From Desulfotignum sp. (GTDB lineage Bacteria > Desulfobacterota > Desulfobacteria > Desulfobacterales > Desulfobacteraceae), in the NCBI GenBank assembly GCA_011390615.1, contig JAABSB010000004.1:1-49008 (forward strand): 49,008 bases of DNA, written 5' to 3'. The position numbers were made by a program, and so were the translations under genes. The notes beneath the pieces were generated by a model. That model did not search any database and was not told the origin of the DNA. It worked only from the letters and a program-made list of their open reading frames with translations. Below are positions 1 through 8,383 of this stretch, piece after piece; position 1 is the stretch's first letter, and the number at the start of each line of letters is the position of its first letter.

Positions 1-345
1 TACATGGCTTAATTCAATAAGCCTTCTAAAACTCTTTAAGGTCTTGTTTAAGACCCGCTTCAAACTTTATCACTGACCAATTTTCAAAGATCAAAAAAAA
101 AACTCCCCGAGGACATCCAAACCGTCTCTCGAGAAGACCGGCGTAATATGCATGAATTCAAAACCAATGTCAAACCTTTTTTGATTGATTTTTTATCTTT
201 TTTTTATCCCTTTGATTTTTAAGGTTTTTTTTTATGGATTGCTTCCACTATTGGGCATTTTTACATTTTTCAGCCCTAACAATTTTTATTGCAGACACAG
301 GTTTTTTCATCTATGGTTGGATTTTAACGGTTTTGGAGGCATGCC
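1..345. other. AT-rich non-coding stretch
   Basis: No convincing gene is visible. The stretch holds poly-A and poly-T runs and a local palindrome (TCTCGAGA near 138). The 67-aa plus-strand ORF from 234 has a low-complexity start and no ribosome-binding site, so I do not call it. A GGAGG at 335-339 serves the GTG start of the next ORF. Confidence 0.4.
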
Positions 346-843
346 GTGGTTGCTGTCATAGATTCTGGTGCCTGGAAACAAAAAGCCATGGCTTTTGTGA
401 CCCGGTGCCACCGCCATTTGTGGGGAAAAAACAATGAAGACCCCCTGGTGTTTTTGTATCATCAGGGACTTACCCATGATTTTATCCGCCGGATGCACCT
501 GGGGTGGAACAAACATGCCCAGCAGCGGGATTTGACCAAATGGGGACTGCCTGACGCAACATATGCCCTGTCCCGGTTTTTGCTGCCCGCCGGCATCGTG
601 CTCCCCTGTATTAAGGCCAAAAACCTGCAGTCTGTTGCCATTCTTCCCATGAAAGCCGGCTGCCCGCCCTGTCTGGTGCCGGGCAGCCGCCAGGACATCA
701 TTCTTGGTGATGGCACCCGGCCGCCTGTGCTGTGTGATGATATTTTTACCGGGCTGCTGATGCTTCAGGCATCCGGCACATCTGTACGCCTGCATCTGAA
801 TCCATGGAAAACAGTGGACAGCAGCCCGACTGAAACTTCATGA
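346..843 (+). CDS. Primase/TOPRIM-like protein, probably truncated
   Basis: This 165-aa ORF starts with GTG, preceded by GGAGG at a 6-base spacing. The segment YHQGLTHDFIRRMHLGWN resembles the 'YLxxRGLTxxTIxxFxLGWN' region of bacterial and phage CHC2-type primases. LPAGIVLPCI resembles the start of the core that follows, and PPVLCDDIFTGLLMLQASG resembles the acidic 'ESELDALLLxQ' strand of TOPRIM domains. The zinc-binding N-terminus is absent and the protein stops soon after the TOPRIM-like strand, so it is either a degenerate primase relic or a small accessory protein. The family resemblance comes from motif memory only. The flanks show no phage genes, and a second ORF remnant lies just downstream. 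Confidence 0.4.
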   Translation: MVAVIDSGAWKQKAMAFVTRCHRHLWGKNNEDPLVFLYHQGLTHDFIRRMHLGWNKHAQQRDLTKWGLPDATYALSRFLLPAGIVLPCIKAKNLQSVAILPMKAGCPPCLVPGSRQDIILGDGTRPPVLCDDIFTGLLMLQASGTSVRLHLNPWKTVDSSPTETS

Positions 844-915
844 GCCGGGCCTATTGCACCGGCACCACCGGGGGGTTTTTTTGCGCTTGAGATACACCCC
901 AGATACAGACCATGA

Positions 916-1149
916 GAGCACCGCGCACAGGACAATGATGTCTCCGGTTTTCAGGTCGGCTTTCAGATCTGGTTTCCGGTCAACACCAGAGGAATATGCC
1001 GGCAGCTTGCCCATAAAAACAACGTAACCGCAGCAATACTAAACCGGATAGTGACAGAGGTGAACGGTCACAGACCGGTAAAGCCGTTTTTTGACAATTA
1101 CCCCAAACTCGTGTACAAATACAAAGGCCCTGTAATTAAATATTTTTAG
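916..1149 (+). pseudogene. Decayed ORF remnant without a start codon
   Basis: Frame 1 is open from a TGA at 913-915 to a TAG at 1147-1149. It reads like protein (GFQVGFQIWFPVNTRG and FFDNYPKLVYKYKGPVIK), yet the first usable start codon in frame is a GTG at about 1051, with no ribosome-binding site. I do not recognise the family. Together with the short primase-like ORF it suggests a decayed insertion upstream of the metal ABC genes, though it could simply be non-coding. Confidence 0.25.
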
Positions 1150-1208
1150 ATGGTTCAAAAATTGTGACCCCTGAAAAAAATGATGACAATACCTCTGAGG
1201 ATACGGCC

Positions 1209-1949
1209 ATGGAAACCGACATCAGCCTGAACAATGTCTCATTTGCCTATAAAAAACAGCCCATCCTTGAAAATGTAACACTTACCATTCCACACAGGGA
1301 ATTTGCCAGCATTGTGGGGCCCAACGGCGGGGGGAAAACCACCCTGCTCAAGCTGCTTTTAGGACTGATCCATCCGGATAAAGGCGATATACAGGTGCTT
1401 GGCACCTCTCCGGAAAAAGCCAGAGAGCGCATCGGGTATATGCCGCAGTATGCGCACCTGGATATGAATTTTCCCGCCACTGTGATGGATGTGGTGCTCA
1501 TGGGCCGCCTGAGAAAAAGCACTTTCTGGTTTTCCCGAAAAGACCGGGATCAGGCGCAAAAAGCCATTAGAACAGTGGATATGACCGGTTTTGCCCAAAC
1601 CGGTTTCAATGAACTTTCCGGTGGACAGAAGCAGCGGGTACTCATTGCCAGGGGCTTGTGCGGCAGACCTGATATTCTGTTGCTGGATGAACCCACTGCC
1701 AATGTGGACCATGAAACAGAAGAAAATCTGTTTTCCATTCTCCAGGAGCTCAACCGGAGAATGACCATCCTGGTAGTCTCCCATGACCTGGGGTTTGTGT
1801 CCAAATATGTCAAAACCGTTATCTGTGTGAACCGTCAGGTGGTGTTCCATCCCACCACCCTGGTGGAAGGTACCATGATCAAGGATATCTATTACGGTGA
1901 TCTGAAAATGGTCCGTCACGACCACCGGTGCAGGGGCCCATTGCCATGA
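1209..1949 (+). CDS. znuC: Metal (Zn/Mn-type) ABC transporter ATP-binding protein
   Basis: This 246-aa protein is the ATPase of an ABC importer of the zinc/manganese (ABC-3) family and powers uptake across the inner membrane. Visible motifs are Walker A GPNGGGKTT, the Q-loop region (YMPQYAHLDMNFPATV), the signature NELSGGQKQR, Walker B ILLLDEPTANVD and the switch His in VVSHDLGF. I chose ATG 1209, which has GAGGA seven bases upstream. The ORF track extends to a GTG at 1164, which adds a polar 15-residue leader. Its stop overlaps the permease start (ATGA), so the two are translationally coupled. No solute-binding protein gene is next to it. Zinc rather than manganese specificity is not proven by sequence. 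Confidence 0.85.
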   Translation: METDISLNNVSFAYKKQPILENVTLTIPHREFASIVGPNGGGKTTLLKLLLGLIHPDKGDIQVLGTSPEKARERIGYMPQYAHLDMNFPATVMDVVLMGRLRKSTFWFSRKDRDQAQKAIRTVDMTGFAQTGFNELSGGQKQRVLIARGLCGRPDILLLDEPTANVDHETEENLFSILQELNRRMTILVVSHDLGFVSKYVKTVICVNRQVVFHPTTLVEGTMIKDIYYGDLKMVRHDHRCRGPLP

Positions 1950-2797
1950 TTGAATTTTTCCAGGCCCTTTTGGACCCGGACAACCGGTTTCTGACCTATG
2001 CCATGGCCATGGGGGGGCTTGCCTCCATTGCCTTTGGCATCATCGGCACCTTTGTCACCATCAAACGCATCAGCTACTTGGCAGGCGCCATTTCCCATTC
2101 CGTGTTTGGCGGCATCGGCCTGGCCCTGTATCTCCAGGTGGGAATGGGGATATCCTGGTTCAGCCCCATCCTCGGGGCTGTGCTGGCAGCGGTGGTATCC
2201 GCCCTGTTGGTGGGACTTGTGAGCATCCATGCCAAAGAACGGGAGGACACCATCATCGGCACCCTCTGGGCCGTGGGAATGGCCTGCGGTATTCTGTTCA
2301 TTGATAAAACCCCCGGTTATTTCAGCCTCAGCTCCTATTTGTTTGGAGATATTCTGCTCATCTCCCACAGGGACCTGGTGTTTGTCATCTGTCTTGATGT
2401 GCTGATTGTGGGGGTTGTGGTGCTGTTTTTCAACCGTTTTTTCGGGGTCTGCTTTGACAATGAATTCACGTTGCTGCGGGGGATCAACACCACCTTTTTC
2501 TATTTGTTTCTTCTGGTGCTCACCGCCCTGACCGTAGTGCTGCTGGTGCGCATCGTGGGCATTGTCCTGGTCATTGCCCTGTTGACCATCCCCCCTGCCA
2601 TTGCCGGGTTTTATGCCAGGCGCCTGTGGCAGATGATGCTGTATTCCGTCTTGCTGTGCACCCTGTTTACCTGGACCGGGCTTGGCATCAGCTACAGCCT
2701 GGCCCTGTCATCCGGTCCCACCATTATTGTATTGTGCGGCACGGTCTATCTGGTTCTCCTGGCAGCAAACAAACTGGTGTTTACACAAAACAAGTAA
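1946..2797 (+). CDS. znuB: Metal ABC transporter permease (ABC-3 family)
   Basis: This 283-aa integral membrane protein forms the channel of the metal importer. It has about eight hydrophobic segments and the family's typical early segment (MAMGGLASIAFGIIGTFVT), followed by the ISYLAGAISHSVFGGIGLAL stretch that contacts the ATPase. The length is normal for ZnuB/MntB. The start ATG 1946 shares ATGA with the ATPase stop, which makes it more likely than the GTG at 1928 used in the ORF track. The third component, a periplasmic binding protein, is missing locally and must be encoded elsewhere or be lost. Confidence 0.85.
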   Translation: MIEFFQALLDPDNRFLTYAMAMGGLASIAFGIIGTFVTIKRISYLAGAISHSVFGGIGLALYLQVGMGISWFSPILGAVLAAVVSALLVGLVSIHAKEREDTIIGTLWAVGMACGILFIDKTPGYFSLSSYLFGDILLISHRDLVFVICLDVLIVGVVVLFFNRFFGVCFDNEFTLLRGINTTFFYLFLLVLTALTVVLLVRIVGIVLVIALLTIPPAIAGFYARRLWQMMLYSVLLCTLFTWTGLGISYSLALSSGPTIIVLCGTVYLVLLAANKLVFTQNK

Positions 2798-2842
2798 CGG
2801 CTGGCCCTTCAAAATGCTGCAGACACCATAGATCGATCCCAG

Positions 2843-2875
2843 ATATCCCAGCTTAGCGCTGCATATCAGGGATAT
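2843..2875 (+). terminator. Hairpin after the ABC permease
   Basis: ATATCCC (2843-2849) pairs with GGGATAT (2869-2875), and an inner AGC/GCT pair extends the structure. No U-tract follows, so this is a possible transcript-end hairpin and not a standard Rho-independent terminator. Confidence 0.25.
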
Positions 2876-2996
2876 TATGTGCAAACCCATCCTTCCGGGC
2901 CATAAAATATACCGACCCGGTGACATACCCTGCCAGAGGGTTTCTTTCGGGTTGAATTCACATCCCATCTAAGGAATAATTATACAGTTAATGGTC

Positions 2997-3025
2997 TTTA
3001 CATTGATTTTATTGATTGTTTTAAT
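2997..3025 (+). promoter_or_regulatory. Sigma-70-type promoter for the sulfotransferase gene
   Basis: TTTACA and TTTAAT are separated by exactly 17 bases in AT-rich DNA. Each matches its consensus hexamer at five of six positions. The expected transcript would start about 20 bases before the GAGAGGA ribosome-binding site of the 3054 gene. Confidence 0.45.
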
Positions 3026-3053
3026 GAATGAATCCCTTTGAGAGGAAAAAAAT

Positions 3054-3797
3054 ATGCATGCAATGATTGCTTTATGGACCCACCCCAGATCCATTTCAAC
3101 AGCTTTTGAACGGGTTATGATGGAAAGGGGAGATTTGAACATCCTGCATGAACCTTTTTCTTATCTGTATTATGTGCACAAGGAAGCGGCCGCCATAGAC
3201 CAGCAGTACGTTGATCCGAACCATCCCACCGATTATTCGGGGATCCGGACCCATATTGAAAAAGCTGCCGCAGACCAGGATGTGTTTTTCAAGGACATGT
3301 GCGCCCATGGATATGAATACCTTAAAGATGATGACGCTTTTTTGCAGAAACTGAACAACACGTTTCTGATCCGGGACCCTGCCAAGGCCATTGCCTCCTA
3401 TTATGCCATGCATCCGGAGGTGTCCATAGAGGAGATCGGCCTGGCCCAGCTGTGCGGTATCTTTGAAAAAGCCCGTGATTTTGAAGAAGCCCCCATTGTC
3501 GTGGATGCCGATGACCTGGAAGACAATCCAGAAGGCACCATCAAAGCCTATTGCCAGGCCCTGGATATACCGTTTATCCCGGAATCTTTGACATGGGAGC
3601 CCGGACACCAGTCTGAATGGGATATCTGGGAAGACTGGCACACCGATGCGGCCAAAAGCACCGGCATACAGAAAAATGTGGAAACATTTGCGGTCACCGT
3701 GGAAAACAATGACCGGCTCAAGGCCTTTTATGAAGACCAATTTCCCTATTATGAAAAAATGTATCAGGAACGGCTCTGCCCGGAACTGGTGTCCTAG
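3054..3797 (+). CDS. Sulfotransferase-like P-loop protein
   Basis: This 247-aa cytoplasmic protein begins with a variant 5'-phosphosulfate-binding loop (WTHPRSISTAFERVMMERGD), followed by HEPFSYLYY. Both are typical of the small sulfotransferase-family proteins sometimes annotated next to branched-chain aminotransferase-like proteins. The later segment TFLIRDPAKAIASYYAMHP corresponds to the 3'-phosphate-binding 'RDPxxxxxSxY' strand, so a PAPS-type cofactor site looks complete. The substrate cannot be read from sequence. The start has GAGAGGA seven to eight bases upstream and its own promoter. It is convergent with cbiD, with only about 10 bases between them. Confidence 0.75.
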   Translation: MHAMIALWTHPRSISTAFERVMMERGDLNILHEPFSYLYYVHKEAAAIDQQYVDPNHPTDYSGIRTHIEKAAADQDVFFKDMCAHGYEYLKDDDAFLQKLNNTFLIRDPAKAIASYYAMHPEVSIEEIGLAQLCGIFEKARDFEEAPIVVDADDLEDNPEGTIKAYCQALDIPFIPESLTWEPGHQSEWDIWEDWHTDAAKSTGIQKNVETFAVTVENNDRLKAFYEDQFPYYEKMYQERLCPELVS

Positions 3798-3808
3798 CGG
3801 ACTGGTTT

Positions 3809-4930
3809 TTACCGGCCCAGCCCTTTCTGCTGCAGTCTTTCAGTGGAATCCCAGACAACCTGCCCGTCAAAATCCAGGATAATGACACGGATCGCAAGCT
3901 TATGCCCGGCAAATGATCCGGCATTTTCCTGGATTTTTTTCCCCACATGGCGGATCAGGTCCGGATAATCCGGATAGATAAAGGAAAAGGCGTGGCGGGC
4001 CGTATTGGCTTTGGCAATTTGTCCGGCCAACGTCCGGGAGCCGGTCACGGTTCGTGCCCAACCTGCCAGGGTATCCAGGGCCATACCGGATCGGGCTGCA
4101 TGGGTATGTGCATACCCCAGGGCCATTTTTACAGCCTTACCGAAAAAAACCGTGTAGATGATCCGGGTGATGAAAGGCTGGGCCAGGGCCTCCTGAATGG
4201 CGGCCTGGAAAAAATCCCCGGTCTGGACAAAGGCTTCTTCAGAAAACTGCGGAAACAGCGCCATGGCATGGCGTTCGCTGCGCCGCCCCGTGGTGAACAC
4301 CAGGTCTGCAATCTGCTTTGCAGCTGCCACACGGATACCGGCCCTGATGGTGGCGATATAGGCATCATGGGACATGGGCGTCACCACCCCCGTGGTCCCG
4401 AGAATGGAAATACCCCCCATGATGCCAAGCCGGGCATTCAGGGTTTTTTTTGCCAGCACTTCCCCATGTGGCACAAATACGGTAACCGCCACCTGATGGG
4501 TCTGTTCCGGTGCCAGGGTATCATATACCGCCTGTACCGCTTCCCTGATCATCTGCCTGGGACCGGGGTTGATGGCCGGCTCTCCCACGGCAATTTCCAG
4601 GCCCGGCTTGGTGACCCGGCCCACCCCTATCCCGCCGGTAATAACCACCTGCAGGGCATCTCCCTGTGTCAGGATAACCCGGGCACCGATCCGGGCCTTG
4701 TGGGTAATATCCGGGTCATCTCCGGCATCCTTGACAATCTCCGCCTCACAACAGGTTTTTGTCAGGCAGCGCACCTCCTGCACCGCCACAGTCCGGGTGC
4801 CGCCCCCAAGAAAAACAATTTCCACCTCTTTGGGTGCGGTACCGGTGAGCAGCCGTATCAGGCCCGCCTTTACCGCGGCAGAGGCGGCCGCGCCTGTGGT
4901 AAATCCTTTTTTCAAATGTTTTTGTGCCAA
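3809..4930 (-). CDS. cbiD: Cobalt-precorrin-5B (C1)-methyltransferase CbiD
   Basis: CbiD methylates C-1 of cobalt-precorrin-5B with SAM in the anaerobic cobalamin pathway. The N-terminal LKKGFTTGAAASAAVKAG and the mid-protein GEPAINPGPRQMI and GISILGTTGVV segments are family hallmarks. I start at TTG 4930 (373 aa, the family's usual length), preceded by AGGA, because the track's extension to 5074 runs back through the cbiA coding region in another frame. The gene begins eight bases after the cbiA stop. It is the last of three overlapping or abutting cobalamin genes (cbiC-cbiA-cbiD). Confidence 0.9.
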   Translation of the reverse strand: MAQKHLKKGFTTGAAASAAVKAGLIRLLTGTAPKEVEIVFLGGGTRTVAVQEVRCLTKTCCEAEIVKDAGDDPDITHKARIGARVILTQGDALQVVITGGIGVGRVTKPGLEIAVGEPAINPGPRQMIREAVQAVYDTLAPEQTHQVAVTVFVPHGEVLAKKTLNARLGIMGGISILGTTGVVTPMSHDAYIATIRAGIRVAAAKQIADLVFTTGRRSERHAMALFPQFSEEAFVQTGDFFQAAIQEALAQPFITRIIYTVFFGKAVKMALGYAHTHAARSGMALDTLAGWARTVTGSRTLAGQIAKANTARHAFSFIYPDYPDLIRHVGKKIQENAGSFAGHKLAIRVIILDFDGQVVWDSTERLQQKGLGR

Positions 4931-4937
4931 ATTTTTC

Positions 4938-6410
4938 CTAACCGTTACGCCGCTGTTTCCTGAATTTTCTGCAGTTTTCCACAAAACAGCGGGGGACATC
5001 CGGGTTGGAACCGAAATGCACATGCAGGTATGATCCCAGGGTCCGCCTAATCTGGTATCCCTGCACCTGCACATCCTGGCCAGCCCGGGAGGTCACGGCA
5101 AACACGTTATCGTACAGGCCGGCTTTGTCTGATACCACCGACGAATAGTGAAATTCATGGCCCCTGACCCGGGCGCCTCTGGCACCGATCACCGTATCCT
5201 GTGCAAAAGTGATTTCCCGGTATCCCAAGGACCTGAGCCTGCCGGACATGCGCACACCAAGATCAAAACACCCGGCCATGGCCACAGGCTGATCATGGTC
5301 TTTTGGCCAAAGCGCTTTGCACAGAAACATGAACCCCCCGCATTCCCCGTAAATGGGCATGCCCTGCCGGCTGTGGATTTTGACAGCTGACAGCAGAACC
5401 GGTTTTTGTGACAACCTGTCAGCAAAAAGCTCTGGGTAACCGCCCCCCAGGTACAGCCCGTCAATATCTTCTGGCAGGCTGTCATCTGCCAGAGGAGAGA
5501 AAAAAACCAGGCAGGCACCGGCGTTTTCCAGCATGGCCAGGTTATCCGGATAGTAAAAACAGAACGCCTTGTCCCGTGCCACGGCAATCCGTGGGGTTTT
5601 TGGAAAGGATTTTGCAATGGAACCTGCTGCTGTCTGTGATTCAGCTGATGTTTCCGGTCCAGCCGTATCTTTTCCAACGCCCGGTTTTGGCTTCTTTTCG
5701 TTTTTTATGGGTTCAGATATTTTTGCCGGATCCAAAAGATTTGCGATGAGCCGGTCCATGTCAAGCCCCTGGTCCACCATGGACACCAAGGAGTCAATCA
5801 CAGCCGGCTGGATCACATGTTCATCTGCGGTGGTCAGGCCCAGGTGGCGCTCGGGCATGACAATTGCATCGTTTCTGGGCAGATGCCCCAGGCAGGGGGT
5901 GGTGCAGGTCTGTTCCACTGCATCTTTGAGATATGCATAATGGCGCTGGCTGCCAGTGAAGGTAAACACCACCCCTGCCAGTGTCAGGTCCGGATCAAAG
6001 GTTTCAAATCCCTTGACCACTGCTGCTGCACTCCTGGCCTTTCCTTTGGCAGACACCACCAGCAGAACAGGCAGGTCCAGCCATTTGGCCATCTGGGCGG
6101 TGGACCCGGATTCTGTTATGGCATCATAGCCGTCAAACAGCCCCATGGCCCCTTCCACCACCGCCAGATCCGCCCCCCTGGACTGTTCATGAAACAACCG
6201 GCCGTTGTAAGTTTTTGAAAGCATCCAGGAATCCAGGTTATAGCTGGTGCGGCCGGCAATACGGGCATGGTGGCCTGGATCAATAAAATCCGGCCCCACT
6301 TTGAACGGTGCCACTTTTATACCTTTGGCACACAGCCAGGCCAGAATGGCAAGGGTCAGGGTGGTTTTTCCGGTACCGCTGCCGGTGGCACCTATTACAA
6401 AGCCTTTGAT
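4938..6410 (-). CDS. cbiA: Cobyrinate a,c-diamide synthase CbiA, apparent non-canonical start
   Basis: CbiA uses ATP and glutamine to amidate the a and c side chains of cobyrinate. The N-terminal P-loop GATGSGTGKTT, then KVGPDFIDPGHH and the C-terminal class I amidotransferase Cys in YGECGGFMFL are all present. The ORF track starts at an internal GTG (6314), which would delete the P-loop. Reading back in frame gives IKGFVIGATGSGTGKTT and then, before the cbiC TAG, only the codons AGG-TGT-GTA-ATC. No ATG, GTG or TTG exists there. A GAGGTG lies six bases before ATC 6410, so I place the start at ATC (490 aa). GTA 6413 is the other option. A Pro/Lys/Thr-rich linker of about 40 residues separates the two domains. 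Confidence 0.85.
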   Translation of the reverse strand: MKGFVIGATGSGTGKTTLTLAILAWLCAKGIKVAPFKVGPDFIDPGHHARIAGRTSYNLDSWMLSKTYNGRLFHEQSRGADLAVVEGAMGLFDGYDAITESGSTAQMAKWLDLPVLLVVSAKGKARSAAAVVKGFETFDPDLTLAGVVFTFTGSQRHYAYLKDAVEQTCTTPCLGHLPRNDAIVMPERHLGLTTADEHVIQPAVIDSLVSMVDQGLDMDRLIANLLDPAKISEPIKNEKKPKPGVGKDTAGPETSAESQTAAGSIAKSFPKTPRIAVARDKAFCFYYPDNLAMLENAGACLVFFSPLADDSLPEDIDGLYLGGGYPELFADRLSQKPVLLSAVKIHSRQGMPIYGECGGFMFLCKALWPKDHDQPVAMAGCFDLGVRMSGRLRSLGYREITFAQDTVIGARGARVRGHEFHYSSVVSDKAGLYDNVFAVTSRAGQDVQVQGYQIRRTLGSYLHVHFGSNPDVPRCFVENCRKFRKQRRNG

Positions 6411-6419
6411 TACACACCT

Positions 6420-7067
6420 CTAACTATCTGAATGACAGGGGATTTCATGGACCGCTGTTTCATATGCCATGATGGCCAGTGCATTGACCACGGCGGCGGC
6501 CACGTTGGAGCCGCCTTTTCTGCCCGCATTGGTGATGTAGGGGATATCCAGGGCCATGAGCGCCTGTTTGGATTCTGCGGCATTGACAAATCCCACAGGC
6601 AGCCCGATCACCAGGGCGGGATCTGTCCTGCCCTCCTGAACAAGCTGAATAAGCCGCAACAGGGCTGTAGGGGCGTTTCCTACCACATAAATGCCTTTGT
6701 CCAGCCGGTCTGCCGCCAGATCCACTGCAGCCAGGGCCCGGGTGGTCTCTTTGGCCGCAGCCAGGGCCGTCACTACGGGATCGGTCATCAGGCAGGAAAC
6801 CGTGCCCCCGAAATGTGTAAGTTCTGTTGTCCGGATACCCACCCGGGCCATGTTGGTATCCGTGAACATGCTGCACCCCCTCTGAATGGCAGCGATCCCT
6901 TTTTCCACGGCATTGTTGCCGAACCGGATGGTGTGGATATAATCAAAATCAGCTGAAGTATGGATCATCCGCCGAACAACCGGCCAGTGTCTTTTATCAA
7001 AACCGTGGTCTTTAGCTTCTTTTTCTATGATCTGAAAACTTAAATCTTCAATTTCCTGTGGCTTCAT
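6420..7067 (-). CDS. cbiC: Cobalt-precorrin-8 methylmutase CbiC
   Basis: CbiC moves the C-11 methyl group to C-12, converting cobalt-precorrin-8 to cobyrinate. At 215 aa it has the family's normal size. Conserved segments are RRMIHTSADFDY with the catalytic His, the TDTNMARVGI strand, GNAPTALLRL and LPVGFVNAAESK. The start ATG 7067 has AAAGGAG upstream. Its stop lies about seven bases before the CbiA start region, inside the same minus-strand operon. I see no cobalamin-riboswitch B12 box upstream. Confidence 0.92.
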   Translation of the reverse strand: MKPQEIEDLSFQIIEKEAKDHGFDKRHWPVVRRMIHTSADFDYIHTIRFGNNAVEKGIAAIQRGCSMFTDTNMARVGIRTTELTHFGGTVSCLMTDPVVTALAAAKETTRALAAVDLAADRLDKGIYVVGNAPTALLRLIQLVQEGRTDPALVIGLPVGFVNAAESKQALMALDIPYITNAGRKGGSNVAAAVVNALAIMAYETAVHEIPCHSDS

Positions 7068-7168
7068 CAGGCTCCTTTATCCGCAATATGTCAGGTTGGC
7101 CGCCAAAAAATAAAACACAGTATCATTTTTTTGTCCGGGATTCACCCCAATTTCTCCACAATTGGATA

Positions 7169-7208
7169 CAAAAAAAAGCAGCATCTTTCACGGACACTGC
7201 TTTTTTTC
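7169..7208 (-). terminator. Bidirectional Rho-independent terminator
   Basis: A nine-base stem (AGCAGCATC on the plus strand, with two G-U pairs in the RNA) flanks a seven-base loop. It is bordered by an A-run on the left and a T-run on the right. On the minus strand it ends the small-peptide/ArsA cluster before the cbiC operon begins. Confidence 0.65.
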
Positions 7209-7236
7209 TCACAAACCGGTTAAAAGCTTTACAAAA

Positions 7237-7380
7237 CTATCCGGCAACATCAATCCCGGGATCACACCCAAGATGTTTGTCCGGATTTTCACACGCAAAA
7301 TTTTTCTCCCGGGTATCCACATGGCCTTCATCCCGTTCATTGTCGCTTTCAATATAGTTATCATCTCTGGTATCAGTCAT
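7237..7380 (-). CDS. Acidic 47-aa small protein (below ORF-track cutoff)
   Basis: This short ORF starts at ATG 7380 behind a very strong ribosome-binding site (GAGGTG, five bases before ATG) and ends with TAG at 7237. It reads MTDTRDDNYIESDNERDE and then a Cys-containing tail (FACENPDKHLGCDPG). It is highly acidic and has two Cys. It sits 87 bases downstream of the ArsA-like ATPase and just before a terminator, so it is probably the last gene of that cluster. I know of no family. The near-ideal ribosome-binding site and terminator placement support a real gene. Confidence 0.5.
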   Translation of the reverse strand: MTDTRDDNYIESDNERDEGHVDTREKNFACENPDKHLGCDPGIDVAG

Positions 7381-7467
7381 TTTATCACCTCATATGGATG
7401 GGTTATTCAAAATTTAATCAGTGACTGTAAACATATGTTAGCCACGCAAAACAAATAGTCAATACCC

Positions 7468-8379
7468 TTATTCAATAATTTTATCAAAGGTCAGATCATG
7501 TAACCGGATATGCTGTTCCAGGGCATCCATGCCGATCAGGGATTTGTCTGAAAAAGGAATGGTCTGGACGGGAACGCCGGGGAACAGGGTTTTTAGTGCC
7601 GGTGCCGCAGCGTCCGCCTTTATCCGTTCATTGCAGATCAATCCCTTGATTTGGATGATCAGCCGGTCCAGCTGTTCAATTATCCGCCGGGTTTCTGCTA
7701 CAGAAAGGATGTCCTGATTAAACACCACATAAAAACAGGTCTTTGCCGGATCTTCAAACAACGCTTTGAGCTGCAGATAGCCTGACTTTATCTCCTGAAT
7801 CCGGTGCAGTACCTTATCACGCTCAAACGCTTTGCCGGCCAGTGTGATCCGTGAGATGATCTCTTTTTTCTTGTTAATCTGGGTCCGCAGTTTTTCAAGC
7901 TGATCAATCCAGGTCAAAGACAGGGCGGGCAGATTGAAAAACCGCAAAGACAAGGCCGTAGGCGGCATGTCAATCACCAGGTAATCATAGTCGGCATACC
8001 GGGTTAAAAGGTCTGTAAGAGCGGTTATCAGGGCATATTCTTCCATGCCCGGTGAAAATTTTAAAATATCAAAATAATGGTCCAGGTTGAATGCGGTAAG
8101 GTAGGCATAACTGGCTTTGACATGTCTGGCGGTTTTGGCCAGATACTGTTTGATCTGTTTGTCTGTGTTGACCTGGAGTACCTCAAGGCAGGGGCCCATG
8201 GTGCAGGCTTTGTCAGAAAAAAGGGTTTCAAAAATATCTGCCTGGTTATGGGCATCATCAAAAGAAGCCAGAAGCACTTTTTTGTTTTTTTCTTTCAATA
8301 CGAGTGAAACAAGGGCCGATGCGGTGGATTTGCCGGTGCCGCCTTTGCCCAGAAAAAACAGTGTGCGGAGATCTGCCAT
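7468..8379 (-). CDS. ArsA/GET3-family ATPase
   Basis: This 303-aa cytoplasmic ATPase belongs to the SIMIBI class. It has the deviant Walker A LGKGGTGKST near its N-terminus, the switch I-like strand VLLASFDDAHNQADIF (ArsA: 'DPAHSL') and DYLVIDMPPTALSLRFFNLP (ArsA: 'DTAPTGHTLRLL'). The classical His of the DTAPTGH signature is absent. No arsenic genes are nearby and the arsenite-binding Cys triad is not visible, so arsenite pumping is unlikely. I prefer ATG 8379, four bases after the upstream stop, over the TTG 8397 of the track. It probably works with the two coupled upstream genes. Confidence 0.75.
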   Translation of the reverse strand: MADLRTLFFLGKGGTGKSTASALVSLVLKEKNKKVLLASFDDAHNQADIFETLFSDKACTMGPCLEVLQVNTDKQIKQYLAKTARHVKASYAYLTAFNLDHYFDILKFSPGMEEYALITALTDLLTRYADYDYLVIDMPPTALSLRFFNLPALSLTWIDQLEKLRTQINKKKEIISRITLAGKAFERDKVLHRIQEIKSGYLQLKALFEDPAKTCFYVVFNQDILSVAETRRIIEQLDRLIIQIKGLICNERIKADAAAPALKTLFPGVPVQTIPFSDKSLIGMDALEQHIRLHDLTFDKIIE

Positions 8380-8383
8380 GGGT

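Noticed and set aside
3947-4963. 338-aa plus-strand ORF opposite cbiD
   Set aside because: It is a shadow of cbiD, rich in Gly/His/Gln from antisense codons.
7068-7170. Cobalamin riboswitch upstream of cbiC
   Set aside because: The leader has a GGTGAATCCC-like string, but the B12 box and the rest of the conserved core are not visible.
7162-7458. 98-aa plus-strand ORF (FHGHCFFSHKPVKSF…)
   Set aside because: It runs through the terminator and opposite the better supported minus-strand 47-aa gene, and has no ribosome-binding site.
7468-8379. Arsenite-transporting ATPase ArsA
   Set aside because: There is only one ATPase half, no Cys triad is visible and no ars genes are nearby, so only the broader ArsA/GET3 family is claimed.
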